Of a stretch of 21,373 nt of DNA, positions 7,031 to 13,195 are shown in pieces. Where the stretch lies: positions 17,867-39,239 of the forward strand of contig DPQS01000022.1 of assembly GCA_003537755.1 (NCBI GenBank). The letters run 5' to 3'. The notes under the pieces are model-generated. The model was not told where the DNA came from and ran no database searches. It saw nothing but the letters and a program-made list of their open reading frames with translations. The stretch is from Clostridiales bacterium. GTDB taxonomy: Bacteria; Bacillota; Clostridia; Christensenellales; CAG-314. The translations under genes were made by a program, and so were the position numbers. Each line of letters opens with the position of its first letter. Position 1 is the first letter of the stretch.

Positions 7031-7087
7031 AAAAACAAACCTCCTTTTCCCATAGCGCGATAAGACTTGTATTTAGCAAACCGCATT

Positions 7088-7175
7088 GGCAGGGGCGGGA
7101 AATCCCGTACCTCGGTATGCTATCTTTCGCACCTTATATATAACAACCGAACAACCGGGGCGGGCTTGTCCGACC
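7088..7175 (-). other. Second structured leader with words shared with 6742-6791
   Basis: The 151-base gap between the repressor and the zinc-ribbon gene holds several hairpins in the minus-strand RNA: CGGACAA with UUGUUCG, CGGGA with UCCCG, and a GGU...ACC helix. The words GGCAGGG (7088), ACCTCGG (7109) and GTCCGACC (7168) on the plus strand also occur in that order at 6748, 6755 and 6784. This suggests two diverged copies of one RNA element, each placed before a gene of the regulatory cluster. Confidence 0.3.
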
Positions 7176-7181
7176 ATTAAC

Positions 7182-7787
7182 CTATTTAAGATCTTTGATG
7201 ACCTTGACCGCTACGCCTTGAATCGCGACGGAAGAATAATACATATCTTCCATATTGTCGTTTTCGGGATGTAAGCGGATTTTTTTACGCCGTCTGTCCA
7301 GATAATAGCGTTTAAGCGTGGCTTCATTGTCTATAAGAGCAACCACGATTTGTCCTTGTTCTGCTGTTTCTTGTTGACGAACAACTACAAGGTCACCGTT
7401 ATCTATACCTGCGTTTATCATACTGTTGCCGTTTGCCCGAAGAATAAAGTATTTGCCGTTACCGAACAGTTCCTTGGAAAGATTTACATAAAACTCTATG
7501 TTTTCTTCCGCAAGAAGCGGCGTTCCGCAAGCGATTTCACCGACTACGGGACATTTTATTGTATTGCTGTCCCTGATTATCTTGGGAGTACGGAGTTCAC
7601 CGTATCTGCTATCCTTCTCTAATTCACCACGACTTATAAGTTCGTTGATATACCTGCTTGCCGTAGGAAGGCTTATGTCCAAAGAATCGGCAATATCCTT
7701 CATAGAGGGAGAGGCTTCCCCCTGATAATAACTGTCGTTTATGATTTCGACTATTCTTTTCAGTATTTCTTCATTCTTGCTACGCAT
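7182..7787 (-). CDS. LexA-like S24 self-cleaving repressor
   Basis: The 201-residue product has an N-terminal winged helix (residues 1-70, MKDIADSLDISLPTASRYI) and a C-terminal S24/LexA autoprotease domain with catalytic Ser122 (ANGNSM) and Lys159 (NEATLKRYY). The scissile bond would be Cys87-Gly88 in EIACGTPLL, where LexA proper has Ala-Gly; UmuD-type proteins use Cys-Gly. Such repressors are cut upon RecA activation and release their targets after DNA damage. Given its place among element regulators, it more likely controls the element than the host SOS regulon, though a host-like LexA cannot be excluded. ATG at 7787 has AAGGAG. It has its own promoter upstream. Confidence 0.85.
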   Translation of the reverse strand: MRSKNEEILKRIVEIINDSYYQGEASPSMKDIADSLDISLPTASRYINELISRGELEKDSRYGELRTPKIIRDSNTIKCPVVGEIACGTPLLAEENIEFYVNLSKELFGNGKYFILRANGNSMINAGIDNGDLVVVRQQETAEQGQIVVALIDNEATLKRYYLDRRRKKIRLHPENDNMEDMYYSSVAIQGVAVKVIKDLK

Positions 7788-7836
7788 AGGCGGCTCCTTA
7801 ACTTAATTGAAAGTCCTTTTTCATTTAGACAATTAT

Positions 7837-7864
7837 ATTATACTCTTCGGTTTTCAAAAGTCAA
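7837..7864 (-). promoter_or_regulatory. Promoter of the LexA-like gene
   Basis: On the minus strand TTGACT (7859-7864) and TATAAT (7837-7842) are 16 bases apart, about 50 bases before the start codon. The -10 is part of a TATAATATAAT run that offers a second register. Confidence 0.65.
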
Positions 7865-7899
7865 GCGAGCAGTGCCATATTTTTTGTGAAATTTTCAAG

Positions 7900-7917
7900 G
7901 TGTACCTAAATGTGTAC
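7900..7917. repeat. GTGTAC direct repeat upstream of the repressor promoter
   Basis: GTGTAC occurs at 7900-7905 and 7912-7917, 12 bases apart, between the stop of the 61-aa gene and the -35 box of the LexA-like gene. It may be an operator for the repressor or another regulator. It does not match the Firmicutes LexA box (CGAAC...GTTCG). Confidence 0.3.
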
Positions 7918-7933
7918 AGGTTGCACGTAAAAC

Positions 7934-8119
7934 TCAATCTTCGGGCCGATCGCGCGCTTTGCGTTTTCTACGTTTTTTGAAATGTTCGTACATTTCGAGT
8001 TCCAACAGAGCAATGTAGAGATCGACGTCCTTTTGCGGAATAAGAGATAAATCCGGTTTTTCGTCGTCCACAAAAATTTTTCTGTTACTCGTATTGTTTT
8101 TGAGCGTAACTTCTCGCAT
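7934..8119 (-). CDS. 61-aa highly charged hypothetical protein
   Basis: This short soluble protein has an acidic middle (VDDEKPDLSLIPQKDVDLYIALLELEMYEHF), likely helical, and a strongly basic tail (KKRRKRKARDRPED). No family is recognised. ATG at 8119 has AGGAGG 9 bases ahead. It is the first gene after the second iteron-bearing promoter module, so it should be under the same control as the operon at 5627. That makes it a candidate regulator, for instance an anti-repressor acting on the adjacent LexA-like protein, but this is speculation. Confidence 0.62.
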   Translation of the reverse strand: MREVTLKNNTSNRKIFVDDEKPDLSLIPQKDVDLYIALLELEMYEHFKKRRKRKARDRPED

Positions 8120-8149
8120 GGCTAAACCTCCTTGTCAGATTACGCCATT

Positions 8150-8280
8150 ACTATACACCCTGTTTTTGCCGATTACCAGAACATCGGCGTGACAAAAATG
8201 TACCAATTTGTAGCCGTCGCGTAACTCGGAAGTGATGTCGATGTAACCTCAATGTGACCTAATGTGACCTCAATGTAACC
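8150..8280 (-). promoter_or_regulatory. Iteron-bearing promoter module, copy 2
   Basis: TGTAACC or TGTGACC repeats start at 8242, 8253, 8263 and 8274 (spacings 11, 10 and 11), followed leftward by GAAGTGATGT, the shared block AATGTACCAATTTGT (8197-8211), the 20-bp block (8174-8193) and a -10 box TATAGT (8150-8155) with a weak -35 TGGTAA at 17 bases. The distance from the 20-bp block to the -10 is identical to copy 1. It should drive the 61-aa gene. Together with two terminators it accounts for most of the 354-base gap 8120-8473. Confidence 0.6.
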
Positions 8281-8283
8281 ATA

Positions 8284-8316
8284 GAAAAAGCCACCACCTC
8301 GTTAGAGATGACGGCT
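8284..8316 (-). terminator. Intrinsic terminator
   Basis: On the minus strand a 12-bp stem (AGCCGTCATCTC with GAGGTGGTGGCT, including G-U pairs) and a 4-base loop are followed by TTTTTC. It separates transcription of the AlbA_2-type gene from the iteron-bearing promoter to its left. Confidence 0.75.
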
Positions 8317-8430
8317 TAAGCTTTACAATTATTTTTAAGGTTTTCAGCGTTTCAAGTTGACGACGTTATTAGTGGCATTATTGGTAAACTTCTTCTAATA
8401 GTGATAGTTTACGATAACAAATTGCAACAT

Positions 8431-8460
8431 AAAAAGGAGTTCCCGAAGAAACTCCTTTAA
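8431..8460 (-). terminator. Intrinsic terminator right after the AlbA_2-type gene
   Basis: AAAGGAGTT and AACTCCTTT pair around a TCTTCGGG loop on the minus strand, followed by TTAT. It begins 13 bases after the stop at 8474. With the stem at 8284-8316 it makes a double terminator. Confidence 0.8.
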
Positions 8461-8473
8461 TTACAGACTTGAA

Positions 8474-9790
8474 TTAGTTGATTTTCCAATATCCTGTCTT
8501 GTCAGAACCGATTCGCTCAATAATGCCCTGTTTTTTTAACGACACGATAACCCTGTCCAATGATGTTTTCGGGATAGCCGTCAACTCAACAAGCTCTTTT
8601 TTGGAAACTGAAGGATTCTTTTGGAGTTCTTCCAGAACCACACTTTCGCGCGTTGTTAATTTTACAGCCCCGTTTACAGCCCCGTTTTTTGGGGTAGTAT
8701 TTTCAATCTTATTAAACGGAATTGTTACGGTTATCATGTTCTCGGAAAAAGTATATGCTTTTTCGCCGTATTCTCTCACGACAATCGGTACGCCGTGACC
8801 GGAATGTTCGACAATACCGCACTGAAGGAAAATCTTCATTAGATCTTTGTTTACCGGCTCGGTTTTTCCGGATAAGAATTCTTCTTTCGTTAAATTTTTA
8901 GGAATACCGCCGTAGGACACTATTTCCAGTCTGTCGTCGAACCAATAGACGGCGGGAGATAATTCTTCCGACCACTTGTTATGAACGCAAGCGTTTATCC
9001 AAGCTTCCTTGAATGCTTCGCTATTAAACAGGCGTTGTTCTTTTCTCGGGCGAACGGATACGTCTATAAACGTTTCGTTTAATGCGTCGCAATAGTTGAT
9101 AACCTTTTCAAGCGATTCTATAAGGCAAGTAAAACCATATTCGTTGCGTTTTACAAACACCGATTTATCCGTTCCCTTGAATACGGCGACTTTTATTGAG
9201 TTCATATTCTCGTCGGCAAGTATATCCGCAAGAATATTGAATTTCCCGTCGGCAGTAATTAAACCGAAGTTTTTATAAAAAGACTCTTCGTTTATATGTA
9301 TGCTGTGAGAAACAAGGTATTGCTTCAGCTTGTTAAAAGTGTAGTTATCTCGCAATACCGGAATATCTCTTATGGATTTTTCGGGAATAGAAACGGTTTC
9401 GGCATATCTCTCTTCTATCTGTTCTTCCGTCATACTACGGCAACTTGTCCCGACACGAATAAAACAACCGGTGGCACTGCGACCGTATTTTTTTATATAA
9501 TAAAGAGCTTTGCCCTTACTCACTTTAATTTCTATTACGTTTTTACCGTCAACGTACTTTGTACCGAGTTCAACAAAAGCCTGCGGATTAGGCAAGATTT
9601 GCGTTGTGATAATATCGGCAATGCGTTTTTGCGTATCGTCAATGTTTTCTACGCCGATCACTGTTCCGTCATCATCTACGCCGATATAAATCGCACCGTC
9701 GAAACTGTTCAAAAACGCGACGATTTCCTTCTGCAACGTATCGTTTAATATCTTCTTTAATTCTGTTCTTTCGGTTTCCTGAAAAAGCAT
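8474..9790 (-). CDS. Schlafen AlbA_2-domain ATP-binding transcriptional regulator
   Basis: The 438-residue product starts with a Schlafen AlbA_2 domain (ETERTELK, then FLNSFDGAIYIGVDDDGTVIG at about 26-46). It continues with the conserved segment of the COG2865-type family (EAFKEAWINACVHNKW ... RLEIVSYGGIPKNLT ... HSGHGVPIVV) and ends with a winged-helix domain at about 370-438. Such proteins are presumed DNA- or RNA-binding regulators and are common in defence and mobile regions. The ATG at 9790 is preferred to one at 9808 because GAGG lies 7 bases ahead of it and the predicted transcription start falls just before 9808. It stands alone, with its own promoter and double terminator. Confidence 0.85.
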   Translation of the reverse strand: MLFQETERTELKKILNDTLQKEIVAFLNSFDGAIYIGVDDDGTVIGVENIDDTQKRIADIITTQILPNPQAFVELGTKYVDGKNVIEIKVSKGKALYYIKKYGRSATGCFIRVGTSCRSMTEEQIEERYAETVSIPEKSIRDIPVLRDNYTFNKLKQYLVSHSIHINEESFYKNFGLITADGKFNILADILADENMNSIKVAVFKGTDKSVFVKRNEYGFTCLIESLEKVINYCDALNETFIDVSVRPRKEQRLFNSEAFKEAWINACVHNKWSEELSPAVYWFDDRLEIVSYGGIPKNLTKEEFLSGKTEPVNKDLMKIFLQCGIVEHSGHGVPIVVREYGEKAYTFSENMITVTIPFNKIENTTPKNGAVNGAVKLTTRESVVLEELQKNPSVSKKELVELTAIPKTSLDRVIVSLKKQGIIERIGSDKTGYWKIN

Positions 9791-9820
9791 TTTCCGAACC
9801 TCACTCATAAAACTGTTTCC

Positions 9821-9849
9821 ATTATAGCATTTTTTTGAAAGTTTTTCAA
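9821..9849 (-). promoter_or_regulatory. Promoter of the AlbA_2-type gene with overlapping dyad
   Basis: On the minus strand TTGAAA (9844-9849) and TATAAT (9821-9826) are 17 bases apart. TTGAAA-AAC-TTTCAA (9835-9849) is a perfect inverted repeat covering the -35, a likely operator, perhaps for autoregulation by the gene's own winged helix. Confidence 0.7.
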
Positions 9850-9988
9850 GGGTTAGAACTTCTGCTTTTGACTAATTTTAGCGAATAACAAAAAACTTTA
9901 CGTAACCGTGCCGTTTGTTGCTAAGGTAAAAACGAAAATATCGACTTATGTCCTTTCGGGTTGAGATGTTATCAGAAAAGACCTTGCA

Positions 9989-10064
9989 GTCAAGGGAAAT
10001 AAATATCGCTTAAAACGATAACTAAAAAAGACTTCTATGCAATATTTATTTCTTTGTCCTTGAC
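9989..10064. repeat. Long imperfect inverted repeat upstream of the recombinase
   Basis: GTCAAGG-GA-AATAAATAT (9989-10006) is mirrored by ATATTTATT-TCTTTGT-CCTTGAC (10042-10064), with a small ATCG...CGAT hairpin inside. It lies in the 340-base gap 9791-10130 before the recombinase operon. It could be a recombination or regulatory site. Apart from this and the promoter at 9821-9849, I see nothing definite in the gap. Confidence 0.4.
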
Positions 10065-10130
10065 TTGCCGCGTTCTTTCCTGATGGATTTTCTCTGTCGA
10101 AAGAAAAATCGACGAAGGAGGTGTTCCTTG

Positions 10131-10277
10131 ATGTTACAGAAAGGTTTCTCAAAATCACAATCGGGTTACGGCACGGTTACGTCGAGTCACAAACTGGGCA
10201 CAAACCTGCTACGCCGATGTCCTTGTATTTGCGATTTTTCGGGTTTATCCTTAAAACAAAAAATCAAAAGGAGTTAA
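10131..10277 (+). CDS. 48-aa leader ORF coupled to the serine recombinase
   Basis: ATG at 10131 follows an excellent AAGGAGG ribosome binding site (spacing 8). The 48-residue product is basic with two nearby cysteines (RRCPCIC) and a tail LKQKIKRS. Its stop ends at 10277, five bases before the recombinase start, and the recombinase's AAGGAG site lies inside its last codons, which implies translational coupling. I recognise no family. It could be a small recombination directionality or accessory protein, or simply a translated leader. Confidence 0.5.
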   Translation: MLQKGFSKSQSGYGTVTSSHKLGTNLLRRCPCICDFSGLSLKQKIKRS

Positions 10278-10282
10278 TTTGA

Positions 10283-11827
10283 ATGAAAAATTGTGTAATT
10301 TATGCCCGTTATTCGAGCGACAGACAAACAGAGCAATCTATCGAAGGGCAACTTCGAGTTTGCTATGAATTTGCGGCGAGAAACGATTTGAATATCGTCC
10401 ACGAATATATCGACCGCGCTATGACGGGTACAAACGATAACCGTAAAGACTTTCAACAAATGCTGACAGACAGCGAACATACCAAAGAATGGGAAATTTG
10501 TCTGGTATATGCGCTTGACCGTTTCGGAAGAAACTCTATCGAGCAAGCCATAAATAAGTACAAATTACAGAAAACAGGCAAAATCGTTATATCGGCAACG
10601 CAAAAAACGTCGAGAAATATCGACGGTTCGCAAAACCTTGACGGTATTATTCTTGAAAATATGTACGTCGGCATGGCTGAATATTATTCGGCAGAGTTAT
10701 CTCAAAAGGTAAAACGTGGTATGAACGAATCTCGTATTAAAGGCAACTTTACGGGCGGTTATCTGCCTTTCGGTTATTACAAAACAGGCGACAGAAAGAC
10801 CGGGGTTAAAGTCCACGTTGACGAAAACCAAGCCGCTGTTGTAAGAAGATTGTTTGAAGAATTTGCCACAGGAAAACTTGTATCCGATCTTATTGAAGAA
10901 TTTCACGAAGAAGGTATACTTTTTAACGGAAAGCCGTTGGCGAGAACAACAGTTTACAATATGCTCAAAAACGAAAAATACATTGGCATATACAGATTCA
11001 ACGGCGAAGTGTACACGAACATTTACCCGGCGATTATTTCCGAAACGTTGTTTAATATTGTAAAAGCAAAAACCGAAGCTAACAAATACGGAAAGCATAA
11101 AGAAGGCGTTGAATACTTATTAAAATACAAAGTTACTTGCGGTTATTGCGGCAAACAAGTGAATTCCGATTCAGGAACTTCTAAAAGCGGAGTAATTATG
11201 CGTTATTATAAATGCGCCGGTAAACGAAAAAGCAAGGCTTGCCCTCTTACCCCTATCAGAAAAGACCTTCTTGAACAAATCGTAATCGACGCTACATACG
11301 AAGCGTTAGCAACACCGGAGTTGATTGAAAATATAGCCGACCGAATAATGGGTGCCCATAAGAAACGAATGCAGGACGCTTCTTGTCTGAATCTTCTCGA
11401 AGAGCAATTACTTTCGATAGAAAATTCAATTAACAATCTGATAAAAGCAATGGAACAAGGTATCATAAGCCAGACGACGAAAGACCGACTTAACAGCCTT
11501 GAGCAAGAAAAATCTGATTTACAAAATAAAATTGCAATAGAGAAAATAAAGGCACAATTACTTGTTAAGCGTGACGATATAGTCAAATATCTAAAAACAG
11601 CTATAAAGAAAGAACCGCGACAAATGATACAACTGATAATTAAAAACGTCGTTCTTTACAACGACAAAATAGAAATCCACTTCAATTACACGGAAGCCAA
11701 AAGACCTGATGACGAAAAGCATCGGGCCTTTTCTTTTTACTCGTTTAAGAAAAATGTCGTGATTGATCAACACAAACTCGGTAAGCCGCCGATTGAAATC
11801 GAATACGAAGTGGTTCTTTCAATTTAG
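10283..11827 (+). CDS. Large serine recombinase (site-specific integrase)
   Basis: The 514-residue enzyme has an N-terminal resolvase domain (residues 3-150) with catalytic Ser11 in YARYSSDRQ and active-site arginines in DRFGRN (80, 83), a recombinase domain at about 160-265, a zinc ribbon with Cys286, Cys289, Cys311 and Cys320, and a long coiled coil at about 365-440. This is the layout of phage and transposon integrases of the TndX/phiC31 kind, which cut both strands and join attP to attB through a phosphoserine link. The start is supported by AAGGAG. It points away from the leftward genes and presumably lies close to the element's right end. Confidence 0.92.
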   Translation: MKNCVIYARYSSDRQTEQSIEGQLRVCYEFAARNDLNIVHEYIDRAMTGTNDNRKDFQQMLTDSEHTKEWEICLVYALDRFGRNSIEQAINKYKLQKTGKIVISATQKTSRNIDGSQNLDGIILENMYVGMAEYYSAELSQKVKRGMNESRIKGNFTGGYLPFGYYKTGDRKTGVKVHVDENQAAVVRRLFEEFATGKLVSDLIEEFHEEGILFNGKPLARTTVYNMLKNEKYIGIYRFNGEVYTNIYPAIISETLFNIVKAKTEANKYGKHKEGVEYLLKYKVTCGYCGKQVNSDSGTSKSGVIMRYYKCAGKRKSKACPLTPIRKDLLEQIVIDATYEALATPELIENIADRIMGAHKKRMQDASCLNLLEEQLLSIENSINNLIKAMEQGIISQTTKDRLNSLEQEKSDLQNKIAIEKIKAQLLVKRDDIVKYLKTAIKKEPRQMIQLIIKNVVLYNDKIEIHFNYTEAKRPDDEKHRAFSFYSFKKNVVIDQHKLGKPPIEIEYEVVLSI

Positions 11828-11829
11828 CC

Positions 11830-11862
11830 AAGACGTCGGATAAAAACGGCGTCTTTCTTCTA
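11830..11862 (+). terminator. Intrinsic terminator after the recombinase
   Basis: AAGACGTCG and CGGCGTCTT (one T-G pair) form a 9-bp stem around GATAAAAA, followed by TCTTCT. It starts 3 bases after the stop codon. The U-tract is weak. Confidence 0.7.
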
Positions 11863-11867
11863 TGAAA

Positions 11868-11904
11868 AAAATGCACCAAGATTTTGAATAAGTCTGTGCA
11901 TTTT
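11868..11904 (+). terminator. Second hairpin with weak T-tract
   Basis: AAAATGCAC (11868-11876) and GTGCATTTT (11896-11904) are perfect 9-bp arms around a 19-base loop. It probably backs up the terminator just before it. The rest of 11863-12300 is AT-rich with several dyads and no convincing gene. Confidence 0.4.
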
Positions 11905-12104
11905 AAGATTTTCGTTCTTATTGAAATATTTGATATAAAAACAGTTGGAAAACAACTTTTTAGATGATATAATAAAAAAGCAAATTTAGGCAAATTGCTT
12001 GCATTAAAAAATAGCCGTTAAAAAAAAATTTAGTGCAAAACAGGCTTGTTTTTTATCCATAGAATGTACGTTTTTTGGTTTTGAGTTTGATAAAAATCGG
12101 CTCG

Positions 12105-12129
12105 TTAATATATACAAAGTATATATTAA
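12105..12129. repeat. 25-bp perfect dyad in the recombinase/defence-island gap
   Basis: TTAATATATAC and GTATATATTAA are perfect 11-bp inverted arms around AAA. The dyad sits in the 543-base AT-rich gap between the recombinase and the C-protein gene. It may be an operator, a cruciform site or part of an attachment site. Confidence 0.4.
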
Positions 12130-12188
12130 AATCTCGAAAAAATAAGTGTTCAGTTGGGGTTTACCGCGTGCCGCCAAAAAGAAGAATC

Positions 12189-12216
12189 AGCCGGGCGTTT
12201 AATCGCTCGGCTTTTT
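12189..12216 (+). terminator. Strong intrinsic terminator upstream of the restriction operon
   Basis: AGCCGGGCG and CGCTCGGCT (one G-T pair) around TTTAAT are followed by TTTTTC. It would stop rightward transcription from entering the restriction operon. A GC-rich stretch (GGGGTTTACCGCGTGCCGCC) before it may be the end of an untranslated RNA or a decayed gene. Confidence 0.75.
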
Positions 12217-12224
12217 CTATGCCT

Positions 12225-12253
12225 AAAAACAGGTGCTTGTATAGTCAAGCACC
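12225..12253 (-). terminator. Leftward terminator hairpin
   Basis: GGTGCTTG and CAAGCACC are perfect 8-bp arms around 6 bases. Read leftward the hairpin is followed by TGTTTTTAGG. With the rightward stem just before it, the gap is insulated in both directions. Confidence 0.5.
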
Positions 12254-12301
12254 CGCCAAAGAGCCATTTGAAGTTTTTATTACAGTCTGTCGAATATTGA
12301 T

Positions 12302-12345
12302 GTGACTTATAGTCCGTTGTGAAAAAAGTCACTTAATGTTATAAT
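12302..12345 (+). promoter_or_regulatory. C-box operator and promoter of the restriction operon
   Basis: GTGACTTATAGTCCG (12302-12316) followed by GTTGTGAAAAAAGTCAC matches the tandem C-box of restriction controller proteins: GACTtatAGTC as the first, strong site, then a degenerate GA-aaaa-AGTC site with AGTC to AGTC spaced 16. The second site overlaps a -35 TTGTGA (12317-12322), which lies 17 bases from TATAAT (12340-12345). In known C systems low C protein activates from the first site and high C protein represses through the second, giving delayed restriction. Confidence 0.85.
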
Positions 12346-12370
12346 TTATTCAAATTGAAGGAGCCGCTGT

Positions 12371-12577
12371 ATGGACATTAAACTTTTAGTCGGAAAGAGA
12401 GTTCGAGAACTGAGAAACAATTTGGGGATTAGTCAGGAAGAACTTGCCGATTTGGCAGGCTTAGATAGAACCTACGTCACAAGCGTTGAATGTGGCAGAC
12501 GGAATATTTCGATTGTAAATATTGAAAAATTGGCAAAAGCACTGAAAGTTAGTCTTGCTGAATTTTTTACATTTTGA
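12371..12577 (+). CDS. Restriction controller (C) protein, XRE family
   Basis: The 68-residue product is a single XRE helix-turn-helix (KRVRELRNNLGISQEEL ... DRTYVTSVECGRRNISI), the length and layout of C proteins of type II restriction systems. The C-box operator 25-70 bases upstream confirms the assignment. Predicted role: dimeric autoregulator that delays and then limits expression of the downstream nucleases until methylation is established. AAGGAG precedes the ATG. The HNH nuclease gene follows after 16 bases in the same operon. Confidence 0.9.
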   Translation: MDIKLLVGKRVRELRNNLGISQEELADLAGLDRTYVTSVECGRRNISIVNIEKLAKALKVSLAEFFTF

Positions 12578-12593
12578 TTAAGGAGGAATACCT

Positions 12594-13193
12594 ATGACAA
12601 AAACAGAGTTATTTATAAAACTCGCACAGCCTGATAAAAACGGAGTAAGTCGTTGGGTTTCAGCCAGTGAATTTGTTGGCGAATATGCTGACTTAAAATT
12701 CGGTAACGGTGCATCTTGGGCGAGAAAAGAGTCAACCCTCGCTAAAAAATACATTATTGAATTTGATAAGAGCATCACGCCCGGCAATGGAATAGATCGA
12801 ATCCGCTTAAATGGTTTCAATGACGGCAACTATTCACAACACATTCGTGCCGATATCAAAAGGGCAATCAAAGCACGTCGCTGTGTCGTATTGGGCACTT
12901 CAAATCCGGAAGTTGATCATAAAAACGGAATGAAAAACGAAGATAGAGTTATGCGTAATGAAGATCAAAGATTAGAAGATTTTCAACCATTGAGTAAAGC
13001 GGCAAATGATGCAAAACGTCAATATTGCAAAGAATGTATGAGAACAGGCATCCGTTATGACGCCAGAAAATTAGGATATCCCATGTCTTATTACAAAGGA
13101 GTAGCAGAACACCACAACGAACCCAACGCATGCGAGGGTTGCTATTGGTACGACCCAATGGAATTTAAGAAACATTTACAGGAGAAGAAGTAA
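12594..13193 (+). CDS. HNH-type restriction endonuclease
   Basis: The 199-residue product has an N-terminal region of about 95 residues (KNGVSRWVSASEFVGEY) that may bind DNA, then an HNH beta-beta-alpha-metal core: Asp108-His109 in EVDHKNG with Asn138 and Lys141 in LSKAANDAK. Two CxxC pairs, Cys145/Cys148 and Cys180/Cys183, should hold a zinc. Position directly behind a C protein makes restriction endonuclease the natural call. Sequence specificity cannot be read. AAGGAGG precedes the start, and the next gene starts 2 bases after its stop. Confidence 0.8.
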   Translation: MTKTELFIKLAQPDKNGVSRWVSASEFVGEYADLKFGNGASWARKESTLAKKYIIEFDKSITPGNGIDRIRLNGFNDGNYSQHIRADIKRAIKARRCVVLGTSNPEVDHKNGMKNEDRVMRNEDQRLEDFQPLSKAANDAKRQYCKECMRTGIRYDARKLGYPMSYYKGVAEHHNEPNACEGCYWYDPMEFKKHLQEKK

Positions 13194-13195
13194 AA

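Noticed and set aside
7088..7175. Twister ribozyme
   Set aside because: A CUGCCAAUGC match to the twister core is visible, but the UAA cleavage site and the CCCAAGC loop are not in the required order. The fold does not fit.
12150..12332. 60-codon minus-strand frame in the gap before the C-protein gene
   Set aside because: It runs through two terminator hairpins and the C-box operator, with no ribosome binding site.
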